Shown here: in pieces, positions 28,013-36,838 of the stretch
Position numbering within the stretch: the stretch's first letter is position 1
Layout: every line of letters begins with the position of its first letter
DNA from: CBDDBU01 sp965226045
Lineage (GTDB): Bacteria; Pseudomonadota; Alphaproteobacteria; VGEJ01
DNA length: 64,000 bases
Direction: 5' to 3'
Assembly (NCBI GenBank): GCA_965226045.1
Contig: CBDDBU010000012.1
Coordinates: 19,709-83,708 of the forward strand
Made by a program: the position numbers and the translations under genes
The notes under the pieces: model-generated
Database searches by the model: none
Seen by the model: only the letters and a program-made list of their open reading frames with translations
Told to the model about the DNA's origin: nothing

Positions 28013-28742
28013 TCCCCACCTCTAGCGCTTCAACCTCCAACCCGAGGGCCGCTGTGGGATCGATCGCCCCGGTATAGAACGCCTTGCCAACGATCGCGCC
28101 GGCGATGCGCTCGGCCGCTAGCTCGCGCAGGTCATCGAGGCTGGAAACGCCGCCCGAGGCGATCACCGGCACCGACACGGCGGCGGCCAGCGCCCGGGTC
28201 GCCGCGACATTGGGGCCGCCCAACGCCCCGTCGCGCGCAATATCGGTATAGACGATGGCGGCCAACCCATCGCTCTCGAAGCGCTGGGCGAAGGCGATCG
28301 CCTCGATCTCCGACTGTTCGGCCCAGCCGGCGACCGCGAGGCGCCCCGCGCGGGCGTCGAGGCCAAGCACGATGCGGCCGGGAAAGGCGCGACACGCCTC
28401 AACCACCAGGCTGGGCTCGCGCACCGCCGCCGTGCCCAGGACGACGCGCGCGACGCCCCGCGCCAACCAGCCCTCGATCGCCGCCATATCGCGGATGCCG
28501 CCGCCGAGTTGGACCGGCATCGACACGGCCGCCAGGATCGCCGCGACGGCCTCGCCATTGACGGCTCGCCCGGCCACCGCCCCATCGAGATCGACGAGAT
28601 GTAGCCAGCGGAAGCCGAACTCCTGAAAACGGCGCGCCTGATCGGCCGGATTAAGGTTGTGGACGGTGGCCGTCGCCATGTCGCCGCGCAGCAGGCGCAC
28701 GCAGGCCCCGCCCTTAAGATCAATCGCGGGGTAAATCAGCAT
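28005..28742 (-). CDS. hisA: ProFAR isomerase HisA
   Basis: HisA carries out the Amadori isomerisation of ProFAR. The ATG at 28742 gives the canonical MLIYPAIDLKGG with catalytic Asp8. The second acidic residue is in VYTDIARDG near 169. QLGGGIRD and IASGGVSSLDDL bind phosphate. The frame is open far upstream only because it runs through the neighbouring GNAT gene and its repeats. It overlaps the GNAT 3' end by 23 bp. Confidence 0.97.
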   Translation of the reverse strand: MLIYPAIDLKGGACVRLLRGDMATATVHNLNPADQARRFQEFGFRWLHLVDLDGAVAGRAVNGEAVAAILAAVSMPVQLGGGIRDMAAIEGWLARGVARVVLGTAAVREPSLVVEACRAFPGRIVLGLDARAGRLAVAGWAEQSEIEAIAFAQRFESDGLAAIVYTDIARDGALGGPNVAATRALAAAVSVPVIASGGVSSLDDLRELAAERIAGAIVGKAFYTGAIDPTAALGLEVEALEVGNA

Positions 28743-29442
28743 TTTCGCTACGAACCGGCCGGATTGGGCTTGGCCCGAGCCGGCTTGGCCCGAGCCGGCT
28801 TGGCCCGAGCCGGCTTGGAGCCGGCTTGGCCCGAGCCGGCTTGGCCCGAGCCGGCGGCCCGAGCAGTTTGGGCATGAGCAGTTTGGGCATTTGGGCGCGC
28901 GCACCCTTGCCACGGCGCGCGCCCTCCAGATCCTTGATGTAGTAGTAGCCGGCGATGTACCCGCGCCCGACCCGGGCATATTTCGGCTTGACCCCCCAGC
29001 GCACGTAGCCGGCCGATTCATAGAGCCGGATCGCCGCCTCCTGGGTCGCCCGCACGACCAGGCTGATCTGCTTGATACCCGGCTTGGGCGCGGCATTCTC
29101 GACTTCGGTCAGGAGCCGGCGGGCCAGGCCGTGGCCGCGCGCCCAGGGGCGAATGAAGAACCCGGTCAGCGTGACATCGAAAGCGCCGGCCTCGTTGGAG
29201 CGCGTCGGTAGGATCAATTGGGCGGTGCCGACGATAGTGCCGTCCAGCCGGGCCACGAACAGCCGTCGCTCCGGCACCAGCAAAACCCCGCTCCAATATC
29301 GTTCGAGCGCGGCGCGGCCCGGCGATTTCAACCATTCAAAGCCGAGGCCGTCGATAATCGCCTCAACGGTGGCCTGACACAGATCCTCGAGGTCGGCATC
29401 CTCGAACGCGGTGATCTGCTCGACGCTCGACTGCTGCGTCAT
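28720..29442 (-). CDS. GNAT-family N-acetyltransferase inside the his operon
   Basis: The 240-residue product (ATG at 29442) has a GNAT domain, with FFIRPWARGHGLARRLLTEVE around 113-133 forming the acetyl-CoA pyrophosphate loop (R-x-x-G-x-A type, here RGHGLA). ATQEAAIRLYESAGYVRWG follows. The last 55 residues are a basic low-complexity tail (AKPAR and LGPSR units) created by 15-bp DNA repeats. The gene overlaps hisH by 4 bp and hisA by 23 bp, so it is in the operon. The acceptor is unknown; a role in histidine synthesis is not implied. Confidence 0.85.
   Translation of the reverse strand: MTQQSSVEQITAFEDADLEDLCQATVEAIIDGLGFEWLKSPGRAALERYWSGVLLVPERRLFVARLDGTIVGTAQLILPTRSNEAGAFDVTLTGFFIRPWARGHGLARRLLTEVENAAPKPGIKQISLVVRATQEAAIRLYESAGYVRWGVKPKYARVGRGYIAGYYYIKDLEGARRGKGARAQMPKLLMPKLLGPPARAKPARAKPAPSRLGPSRLGPSRLGPSPIRPVRSENADLPRD
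28767..28890 (+). repeat. 15-bp direct repeats at the GNAT 3' end
   Basis: The unit GGCTTGGCCCGAGCC occurs at 28767, 28782, 28797, 28823 and 28838, with an 11-bp truncated unit at 28812. Immediately after lies a second family, GAGCAGTTTGGGCAT, in two copies at 28861 and 28876. All units keep the GNAT frame except the truncated one, which shifts it. Confidence 0.95.
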
Positions 29443-30143
29443 GGCCGCCAACGCAGAAAGTTCGCGATCAGGCGGAGCCCGGTCGCTTGGCTTTTTTCGG
29501 GGTGAAACTGGGTGCCCACCAAGTTGTCGCGCCCGATCGCGGCGGTGATCGCGCCGCCATACTCGGCATGAGCCAGAACATGCCCGGGATCGGCGCAGCG
29601 AAAGCCAAAGGAATGGACGAAATAGGCGTGGTCGCCGCCTGCTATACCCGCCAGAACCGGGTGCAAGGGCTGGTCGAGCACCAGTTGGTTCCAGCCCATG
29701 TGGGGCAGCCGGCCGCCGAGCGCCCGGCACGCGGCGCTCTCCTCTTTGTCCTCAATGCCGGTGGCCTCGCCGAGGCGGGCGGCGGTCGACCACAGCCGGT
29801 CCACCTCGCCATCGATCCAGCCAAAGCCCCGATGACGCCCGTTCTCAAGGCCGGTGCTCGCCATCAGCTGCATGCCCACGCAAATGCCCAGAAACGGCCG
29901 ACCCCGCCCTGCCACGACCTCTTCCAGCGCCGCCGCCATGCCGGGGATCGCATCGATGCCGGCGCGGCAATCGGCGAACGCGCCCACCCCCGGCAGCACC
30001 ACGTGATCGGCACTGGCGACAACCTCAGGCTCGGCCGTCACCGCGACCCTGCGCGCCTGGCCACTCTCATGAACGACGCGTTCGAAGGCTTTGGCCGCCG
30101 AACGCAGGTTGCCCGAGCCGTAGTCGACAATGGCGATACTCAT
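29439..30143 (-). CDS. hisH: imidazole glycerol phosphate synthase subunit HisH
   Basis: HisH is the glutaminase that feeds ammonia to HisF. The 234-residue class I amidotransferase has the nucleophile Cys88 in FLGICVGMQLM, the oxyanion-type LPGVGAF near 50, and the His-Glu pair in TQFHPEKSQ near the end. It starts with IAIVDYGSGNLRS. Its stop overlaps the GNAT start. Confidence 0.97.
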   Translation of the reverse strand: MSIAIVDYGSGNLRSAAKAFERVVHESGQARRVAVTAEPEVVASADHVVLPGVGAFADCRAGIDAIPGMAAALEEVVAGRGRPFLGICVGMQLMASTGLENGRHRGFGWIDGEVDRLWSTAARLGEATGIEDKEESAACRALGGRLPHMGWNQLVLDQPLHPVLAGIAGGDHAYFVHSFGFRCADPGHVLAHAEYGGAITAAIGRDNLVGTQFHPEKSQATGLRLIANFLRWRP

Positions 30144-30228
30144 GTCTCACGTCGGTGTGGTCGGGGCACGGCGGGCCGCGAAGGCACTGAATCTCCTCCG
30201 TCAGGAGTCCCAACGTCAAGCCCGGCGG

Positions 30229-30648
30229 CTAAGGATACCCGATGACCGGCTCATAGGCTGGCTCCTGATGGCGGGCGACCGGCGCCGCCGTCAAGAACCG
30301 CGCCTCGGCGGCGGGCACATTCTCGGCCGCCACCGAGGCGACGCGGCGAAAATCGCGGCGCGCCAGGATCAACCGGCGCAGGTCGTTGGCGTGGCAGCCG
30401 AACAACAGTTGTAGCGCGACCACGACCGATGCCGTGACGGCCCCGCCCAAGTTCAGCACGCTCGCCGCCAGCCAGAGCAGCGCGGAAACCACCACCACCA
30501 GGGCCAGAACGGCCCAGAGTCCATGGTGGATCGCCCACACCGGCGACGCCAGGAAGGCGCCCCAAGCGAAGCCCTCCTTAACGAAGATGAGTTCGTCGCC
30601 CTCGGGCCCGAGGCGTGGACGCTCGTGAACAGTGTATATGCGCATCAC
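30229..30648 (-). CDS. DUF2628 domain membrane protein
   Basis: The 139-residue product has the DUF2628 layout: a polar start RIYTVHERP, then FVKEGFAWGAFLASPVWAIHHGLW entering two membrane helices (about 33-55 and 58-80), and a cytoplasmic tail. The family is regularly found between hisB and hisH in alphaproteobacteria; its function is unknown. Two adjacent ATGs (30648 and 30645) are equally possible starts. Confidence 0.85.
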   Translation of the reverse strand: MMRIYTVHERPRLGPEGDELIFVKEGFAWGAFLASPVWAIHHGLWAVLALVVVVSALLWLAASVLNLGGAVTASVVVALQLLFGCHANDLRRLILARRDFRRVASVAAENVPAAEARFLTAAPVARHQEPAYEPVIGYP

Positions 30649-30660
30649 GGCCGCCTCGAA

Positions 30661-31296
30661 TCAGCCGCGGCGGAGCACGCCCTTGGTCGAGGGCACGGCG
30701 CCCGCGCGGCGGGGGTCGATCTCCACCGCCTGGCGCAGCGCCCGCGCCAAGCCCTTGAAGCACGATTCGACGATGTGGTGGCTGTTCTCGCCATACAAGT
30801 TCTCGACGTGCAGGGTAAGGCCCGCCGACTGGGCGAAGGCCTGGAACCATTCCTTGAACAGCTCGGTGTCCATTTCACCTAGCTTGGCCGCTCCCAAATT
30901 CACCTTCCACACCAGATAGGGCCGGTTGGACGCATCGAGGGTGACCCGGGTCAGCGCCTCGTCCATGGGCGCCAGGGCGGCGCCATACCGGTTGATTCCG
31001 GCGCGGTCGCCCAAGGCATCGCTAACCGCCGAACCCACCGCTAGTCCCACGTCCTCGTTGGTGTGGTGAAAATCGATGTGCAGGTCGCCCTCCGCCCGCA
31101 CCTCAAGATCGATCAGGCTGTGGCGCGAAAGCTGCTCCAACATGTGGTCAAGAAAGCCGATGCCGGTGGCGATCTGGTGGCTGCCGGTGCCGTCGAGATC
31201 GACCGACACCACGACCGCAGTCTCGGTGGTCGTGCGCTCGATGCGCGCGCCACGCCCAGTCGCGAGCTTCACCGCCTTGTTCGGGGTCGCCGCCAT
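30661..31296 (-). CDS. hisB: imidazoleglycerol-phosphate dehydratase
   Basis: HisB removes water from IGP using a manganese cluster. From the ATG at 31296 it has 211 residues. Metal-binding motifs are GFLDHMLEQLSRHS, DFHHTNEDVG near 75 and NSHHIVESCFKGLARALR near 180. It is the first his gene on this strand in the window. Confidence 0.97.
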   Translation of the reverse strand: MAATPNKAVKLATGRGARIERTTTETAVVVSVDLDGTGSHQIATGIGFLDHMLEQLSRHSLIDLEVRAEGDLHIDFHHTNEDVGLAVGSAVSDALGDRAGINRYGAALAPMDEALTRVTLDASNRPYLVWKVNLGAAKLGEMDTELFKEWFQAFAQSAGLTLHVENLYGENSHHIVESCFKGLARALRQAVEIDPRRAGAVPSTKGVLRRG

Positions 31297-31325
31297 TCCG
31301 CCTTGTAGCAGAAACTGGCGGTCTC

Positions 31326-31925
31326 TCAAAGGTCGTCGGCCGGAGGCGGTTCAACGGCGGATCGATGGTCGTTTTGGTTTTGGTCCAGCCACGTCTTGAG
31401 GCGGAACAGGTGGGTGTTCAGGCGCTCCACGTCGTCGGTGTCCCAATCGGCGAACATACGCTCGATCTCGGGCGCGAGCCGTGCGCCGGCGGCGCGGAAG
31501 GCAGCACGGCCCGCTGGGGTGGTGGTCAGCCGCTTAACCCGCCGGTCGGTCGCGCCGGGTTGGACATGCAGATACCCCCGCTCGACCAGCTGGCGAGCGC
31601 GCTTGGTGATCTTGGGCTGATTGGCGCGCAGCGCGCGGGCAATGCGGGTCAGGGTGCGGGGACGGCCGGGCGCCTGGGTAAAGTGGCTCAGCAGCACGAA
31701 CTGCGGAAACGTCAAACCCGCCGCCCGCAGGGTGCGGTCGATGCGCCGGGTGGCGAGTTCGTCGACCAGCCCGAGCCAATCCAACGTCTGCCATAGCTGC
31801 TCGACCCCCGGCCGCCGCCCAGTCCCCGGCCGCGGCCCAGTCCCCGATCGCCCTGCAGCCTCCGGCCCCATCCGAGACCCATCGTCGCCCGCACCGCCGC
31901 TCACCGCCATTTCTCGCTGCCCCAT
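31326..31925 (-). CDS. MarR-family transcriptional regulator
   Basis: From the ATG at 31925 the protein has 199 residues. A low-complexity Gly/Pro/Arg stretch precedes a winged helix-turn-helix domain with FPQFVLLSHFTQAPGRPRTLTRIARAL, QPKITKRARQLVERGYL and the wing DRRVKRLTTTPAGRAAF. It is divergent from hslVU and lies upstream of hisB on the same strand. The open frame continues upstream to 32147, but that would overlap hslV. Its targets are unknown. Confidence 0.85.
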   Translation of the reverse strand: MGQREMAVSGGAGDDGSRMGPEAAGRSGTGPRPGTGRRPGVEQLWQTLDWLGLVDELATRRIDRTLRAAGLTFPQFVLLSHFTQAPGRPRTLTRIARALRANQPKITKRARQLVERGYLHVQPGATDRRVKRLTTTPAGRAAFRAAGARLAPEIERMFADWDTDDVERLNTHLFRLKTWLDQNQNDHRSAVEPPPADDL

Positions 31926-31980
31926 TCCACGGAATTGACGCAAACTGTCGCTCGGCTGGCCGCGCCCCGAAGTGTGCGGT

Positions 31981-32010
31981 CTTGACCGATGCCGGAAAAT
32001 CACCACATCG
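31981..32010 (+). promoter_or_regulatory. possible RpoH-type promoter of hslVU
   Basis: CTTGACC at 31981 followed after about 14 bp by CACCACAT is loosely similar to the alphaproteobacterial heat-shock consensus. It lies about 75 bp before the hslV start. The match is weak. Confidence 0.3.
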
Positions 32011-32083
32011 TGGGGGTCAACCCGAGCGCCAGCGCCCGCGCCGAGGACCGCGCGGGCGCGTTCATCACCCAACGGCGGCATCC

Positions 32084-32641
32084 ATGACGGCATCGGACAT
32101 CCCCGTGTGGCATGGCACGACCATTCTCGCGGTCCGCAAGGGCGCAACGGTGGTGGTCGCGGGCGATGGCCAGGTCTCGCTCGGCGCCACCATCATCAAG
32201 TCGAACGCGCGCAAGGTGCGGCGGCTGGCCGACGGCGCGGTGATCGCGGGCTTCGCCGGGGCGACGGCCGATGCCTTCACGCTGTTTGAGCGGTTGGAGA
32301 GCAAACTGGAGCAACATGCCGGACAGCTCACGCGCGCGGCGGTCGAACTGGCCAAGGACTGGCGTACCGATCGCTATCTGCGGCGGCTGGAAGCGATGAT
32401 GGCGGTGGCCGACCGCGACACCAGCCTGGTGCTGAGCGGCACCGGTGACGTGCTAGAGCCCGAGGACGGCTTGATCGGCATCGGTTCGGGTGGCAATTAT
32501 GCCCTCGCCGCCGCGCGGGCGCTGATCGAGCGCGACGACCTCGACGCCGAGGCGGTGGCGCGGCGGGCGATGGCGATCGCCGCCGGCATCTGCGTCTACA
32601 CCAACGAGACCGTCGTCGTGGAGAGCCTGAGCACCCGATGA
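32084..32641 (+). CDS. hslV: ATP-dependent protease subunit HslV (ClpQ)
   Basis: HslV is the proteolytic core of the HslVU protease. From the ATG at 32084 it has 185 residues. The catalytic Thr follows a short propeptide in WHGTTILAVRKG, where the chain is normally trimmed to begin with Thr. DGQVSLG, FAGATADAFTLFERLE and GIGSGGNYALAAARAL are family motifs. The stop overlaps the hslU start. Confidence 0.97.
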   Translation: MTASDIPVWHGTTILAVRKGATVVVAGDGQVSLGATIIKSNARKVRRLADGAVIAGFAGATADAFTLFERLESKLEQHAGQLTRAAVELAKDWRTDRYLRRLEAMMAVADRDTSLVLSGTGDVLEPEDGLIGIGSGGNYALAAARALIERDDLDAEAVARRAMAIAAGICVYTNETVVVESLSTR

Positions 32642-33948
32642 CCGCCTTCAGCCCGCGCGAGATCGTGTCCGAGCTCGACCGCTTCATCATCGGCCAAGGT
32701 GACGCCAAACGCGCCGTCGCCATCGCCCTGCGCAACCGCTGGCGGCGCCAGCAGCTGCCTGAAGAGCTGCGCGACGAGGTCCTGCCCAAGAACATCCTGA
32801 TGATCGGGCCCACCGGCGTCGGCAAGACCGAGATATCCCGGCGGCTGGCGCGGCTCGCGCAAGCCCCCTTCCTCAAAGTCGAGGCGACCAAGTTCACCGA
32901 GGTCGGCTACGTCGGGCGCGACGTCGAGCAGATCATCCGCGACCTCATCGAACTCGCTATTAGCATGGTCAAGGAGCGCAGCCGCGCCGAGGTCAACGCC
33001 AAGGCGGAGGTCGCGGCCGAGGCGCGGGTGCTGGATGCACTGGTCGGCGAGCAGTCGAGCAGCGAGACCCGGGCCAAGTTCCGCAAGATGCTGCGCGAGG
33101 GCGAGCTCGACGACAAGGAGATCGAGGTCGACGTGCAGGAGAGCGCCGCCGCCGGCATGCCGACCATGGATATCCCCGGGATGCCAGGCGGCCAGGTGGG
33201 GATGATCAACCTCAACGAAATGCTCGGCAAAGCGTTCGGGCAGCGCAGCAAGCCGCGCCGCCTGTCGGTCTCCGAGTCCTACGAGGTGCTGCTCGCCGAA
33301 GAGAGCGACCGTCTGCTCGACCCCGACAAAACAGTGCGCACGGCGATCGAGATGGTGGAGCAGGACGGAATCGTCTTCCTCGACGAGATCGACAAGATCA
33401 CGGCGCGCTCGGAACGGGTCGGCGCCGATGTCAGCCGCGAGGGCGTTCAGCGCGACCTTTTGCCGCTAATCGAGGGCACCACGGTCGCGACCAAGCACGG
33501 CGCGGTCAAGACCGACCATATCCTGTTCATCGCCTCGGGCGCCTTTCACCTCGCCAAACCCTCGGACCTGTTGCCCGAGTTGCAGGGACGGCTGCCGATT
33601 CGCGTCGAGCTCAAGGCGTTGGACCGCGACGACTTCAAGCGCATCCTGACCGAGCCCGAGGCGAACCTGATTATCCAATACACGGCGCTAATGGCGACCG
33701 AGGGGGTCACGCTCAAATTCACCGACGACGCGATCGAGCAGATCGCCGATCTCGCCGCCGAGGTCAACAAAAGCGTCGAGAACATCGGCGCGCGCCGCCT
33801 GCACACGATCATGGAGCGCTTGTTAGAGAAAATCAGCTTCAGCGCCTCCGATCAGGCCGGCGCCCGCATCAAGATCGACGCGCCCTACGTCCGCGAGCGC
33901 GTCGCCGACCTCGCCAAGGACACCGACCTCTCCCGCTTCATCCTGTAG
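32638..33948 (+). CDS. hslU: ATPase subunit HslU (ClpY)
   Basis: HslU is the AAA+ unfoldase for HslV. The 436-residue protein shows SPREIVSELDRFIIGQGDAKRAVA at the start, Walker A GPTGVGKTE (57-65), the pore loop TKFTEVGYVGRDVE and Walker B IVFLDEIDKI. The C-terminus ends in LSRFIL, which docks into HslV. It overlaps hslV by 4 bp (ATGA). Confidence 0.98.
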   Translation: MTAFSPREIVSELDRFIIGQGDAKRAVAIALRNRWRRQQLPEELRDEVLPKNILMIGPTGVGKTEISRRLARLAQAPFLKVEATKFTEVGYVGRDVEQIIRDLIELAISMVKERSRAEVNAKAEVAAEARVLDALVGEQSSSETRAKFRKMLREGELDDKEIEVDVQESAAAGMPTMDIPGMPGGQVGMINLNEMLGKAFGQRSKPRRLSVSESYEVLLAEESDRLLDPDKTVRTAIEMVEQDGIVFLDEIDKITARSERVGADVSREGVQRDLLPLIEGTTVATKHGAVKTDHILFIASGAFHLAKPSDLLPELQGRLPIRVELKALDRDDFKRILTEPEANLIIQYTALMATEGVTLKFTDDAIEQIADLAAEVNKSVENIGARRLHTIMERLLEKISFSASDQAGARIKIDAPYVRERVADLAKDTDLSRFIL

Positions 33949-33970
33949 GGCGCTCTATTCCGACCAACTC

Positions 33971-34046
33971 ATGCTTCGAGACGGCGCGCCTCTTCGTCGT
34001 TTCCCTCATCCTGAGGAGCGGCCCGAAGGGCTGCGTCTCGAAGGAT
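33971..34046. repeat. palindromic intergenic repeat (REP/RPE-like)
   Basis: CTTCGAGACG (33974-33983) and its complement CGTCTCGAAG (34034-34043) flank an inner CTCATCCTGAGGA palindrome. This layout matches the well-known intergenic palindromes that are widespread in alphaproteobacterial genomes. It lies between convergent hslU and a cyclase gene and may act as a bidirectional terminator. Confidence 0.7.
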
Positions 34047-34072
34047 CGGACACCGCGCGCGGGAGCGATCTC

Positions 34073-35733
34073 CTATCCCCGCTCAGGGAGGCGGTAGGCG
34101 GCGGTGCGGCCGGCGCGGCCGCGCAGCTCGTGCTCGCCCAGGGCCACCAGGCCGTGGTCGGGGAGTTCGCGCGCCGCCGCCTCGCTCACCAACACGATCA
34201 CGTTTTCGTCTTGATGTAGCGATTTGGCGACGTGTTCCAGGCGCTCGGCGGTATTCACCGTATCGCCGATCAACGTGTAGTTGATCCGGCTCGCCGAGCC
34301 GATGTTGCCAACGATTGCTGGGCCTGAGTTGATGCCGATGCGAACCTTGAGCGGCGCCAGGCCCGCGCCCTCGCGACGGCGGTTATCGGCGGCGACCGCG
34401 CGTTGAATAGCCTCGGCGGCGCGGAGCGCGCGGAGCGCGTGGTCGGGCTGATCCTCGGGCGCGCCCCAAAACGCCATCACCGAATCTCCGATGAACTTGT
34501 CCACCGTGCCGCCCTCGGCCTCGATACAGCGCGACAAGAGTGAGAAGTGCTGGTTCAACAGATCGGCCACCTCGGTCGCGCTCAAGGTCTGCGCCAGCGG
34601 CGTGAAACCGCGAATGTCGGTGAACATCACGCTCACCTGGCGCTCTTGGGAGGTGACGATGCCGCCGCTCTGCATGAGGCGCAGGACCAGCGACTTGGGC
34701 ACATACATCTCGAACCAGCGCATCGCGGTCAACATCGCGTTGAAGGCGCGCCCGGCGTCGTCGAGCTCGCGGAGCCAGCTCTTGGGCACGTCCAGCGCCT
34801 CGGCGAACTCCAGCGTCCGCAGGCGCTCGGCGGCGGCGACGAGGTGGCAAATCTGGCGGACAATGCGGCGGCCGACGAAAAAGGCGACCGCGACGGAAAC
34901 GAGGAGGATGACGACACCGACGAAAATCGAGCCGAACAGCCGCTTGAGCACCCGATCGATATCCTCGATGCGGTATTGCTGGCCGATCACCCACGGTTGC
35001 GCGCCGTAGCCGTCGACGCGGCGTCCGAGCAACAAGATCTCGGGCCGGCGGCCTTCTTCCGGAAGCGCCACGGTGTGCGGCAAATCGCCGCCCGCCAATA
35101 CCGCCTCCATGTGCTCGAGCCTCAGCAATGTGAGGACCGGATCACCTGATCAAGCTCGTCGAGCCATACGGGGTCCGACCACAGCGGCTCCCTGGCGCCG
35201 GCCACCATTTTGAGATGGGCCCGCATCAGCGGATCATCAGAGTAGTCCTGGAGCGTCGCCTCGCCGTCGCGCCCGGTCCAGTAGCCGATCGCCACCGCTC
35301 GGCCGGAACGCGTCGCATAACCGATGCCGGTCAGCTGCGGCAGCGCACCGAGGACGCCGCGCAAGGTGGCGCGGAACTGCGCGGAATCCTCGGCATCGAG
35401 GCTGCCGGCGGCGATCCGGGCGGCAAGGCCCCGGCCCAGGCACTCGACCGGGTCGAGCTGGTCGCGGATGTGGGTCTCGATCGTGTCAAGCCGCAACGTC
35501 CCCGACTGGTGAAGGAGCGTGAAGGTGTTCTGGACGTTGCTCAAGGCACCGACAAACAGAACGCTCGCCACCGCCAGCGCGACCAAGCCGCCGAAGCCAA
35601 CGATCAGCACCCAAGCGATCGGCAGCCGCAGGCGGTGATCGCGCCGCTGCGTGCTGTCCGCCGCCGCTCGCGTCGGGGCGGCCGGCGGCAACAGGGCCGC
35701 CTGCGCCGAACCTGTCTGTGCTGCGCTGGTCAT
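34073..35733 (-). pseudogene. membrane adenylate/guanylate cyclase, one frameshift
   Basis: The N-terminal frame (ATG at 35733) has a polar start, a membrane helix WVLIVGFGGLVALAVASVLFV and a periplasmic sensor-like region. Near 35130 the homology moves to another frame, which contains a second membrane helix, a HAMP-like stretch and a full class III cyclase domain with VSVMFTDIRGFT, FIGDSVMAFWG, VRIGINSGPAIVGNIG and LIGDTVNTAERLE. The catalytic Asp pair and the Asn-Arg transition-state residues appear present. Only one single-base indel separates the two parts, so this may be a sequencing error in an intact gene of about 553 codons. Confidence 0.85.
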
Positions 35734-35807
35734 GTCATACCGCCGGTGTCTCAAGTGAGAGCGCCGGCCCCGCCTTTCAATGCCGTACCTGACAATGGCC
35801 GTGCCCG

Positions 35808-36179
35808 TCAGTGCTCGCGCGGCGGCGCGGCCGCTTCCAGCAGGCCGAGCAGTCCCTCGAGCTCGCACTCTGAGAGCTCGCCGATGCCCGCCGCCAGACG
35901 GTTGGCGAGCTCGGTGGCGCGCGGCGAAAGACCGGCGGTGCGGACCACGACGCGGGGATGCGAGATCGCCGCCAGGCGCTCAAGATCGTCGGCCTCGTCC
36001 CATATAATATTGAAATAGCTGCAAATTTGGATCACCAGCGCGGCCGAGGGTCGGCCCCGATGGCCGTGTTCGAGGGCCGAGAGATAGGCCGGCGACAGCT
36101 GGAGATCGCTCGCCATGCGTTTGAGCGAAAGGCGGCGAGCGGCGCGCAACCGGCGAATGGCCGCGCCGAACGGCGTCAC
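35808..36179 (-). CDS. XRE-family helix-turn-helix regulator
   Basis: A GTG at 36179 gives a 123-residue protein starting VTPFGAAIRRLRAARRLSLKRM. The N-terminal HTH_3 domain reads DLQLSPAYLSALEHGHRGRPS, and the C-terminal part resembles a regulatory oligomerisation segment. The start overlaps the stop of the Smr-domain gene (GTGA), so it is co-transcribed with it. This pairing with Smr is common in alphaproteobacteria. Confidence 0.85.
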   Translation of the reverse strand: MTPFGAAIRRLRAARRLSLKRMASDLQLSPAYLSALEHGHRGRPSAALVIQICSYFNIIWDEADDLERLAAISHPRVVVRTAGLSPRATELANRLAAGIGELSECELEGLLGLLEAAAPPREH

Positions 36180-36838
36180 GAGCCGGTCTCCGCCGCCCCC
36201 TTCGCGCGCTGGCGTCGCAACAGCAGGTAGAGCGCGCCGCCGCCGCCGTCGCGGGCCTGGGCGGGATAAAAAGCGATGATGCGCGCCCGGTTCGCCGGCT
36301 CCTCCAGCCAGCGCGGCACCGCCTCGCGCAGGACGCCGCTCGACACCGTCCACGGCGACTCGGCTTCCTCGTGTCGCAACGCCGAGCCCTTGCCCGTGAC
36401 CACCAGCACGCACCGCATTCCGGCGGCGACGGCCGCGTCGAGGAAGGTGTGGAGCGCACGATGGGCCCGGAGTTGGGTGTGGCCGTGCAGGTCGAGACGC
36501 GCCTCGATCGGCAGCTTGCCGCGCTTGAGCCGTTGGGCGGTGCGCTTGTCGAGCCCGGCGTCGATGTTGGAATACGGCGCGGCGCGCGCGCGCGCTCCCG
36601 AAGAAAACGTTGGCGACAACGGCGACGGCAGAGGGAGCGGCAGGGGTGGCAAACCCACGCCCTCGTCAACGACCAGCGCCCGAGGCGTTGGAAACTCCGC
36701 GCCCTCCGGGACGGGCGTCCCCGGCGCACCGCCGCGCAGCGGGCGGACATCGCGCATGGCGCGGCTGAACAGGGCGCGATCCGCCGCGCCCGACGTGGTC
36801 GCCGTGGGCCGCAGCCGGTTAGGTCGGCGCGGCGCCAT
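36176..36838 (-). CDS. Smr-domain protein
   Basis: The 220-residue protein (ATG at 36838) has a disordered N-terminal half and a C-terminal Smr domain, with LDLHGHTQLRAHRALHTFL near 120 and VVTGKGSA near 150. Smr domains are nicking or RNA-binding modules found in MutS2 and stand-alone proteins. It overlaps lutC by 20 bp at its 5' end and the XRE gene at its 3' end. Confidence 0.88.
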   Translation of the reverse strand: MAPRRPNRLRPTATTSGAADRALFSRAMRDVRPLRGGAPGTPVPEGAEFPTPRALVVDEGVGLPPLPLPLPSPLSPTFSSGARARAAPYSNIDAGLDKRTAQRLKRGKLPIEARLDLHGHTQLRAHRALHTFLDAAVAAGMRCVLVVTGKGSALRHEEAESPWTVSSGVLREAVPRWLEEPANRARIIAFYPAQARDGGGGALYLLLRRQRAKGAAETGS

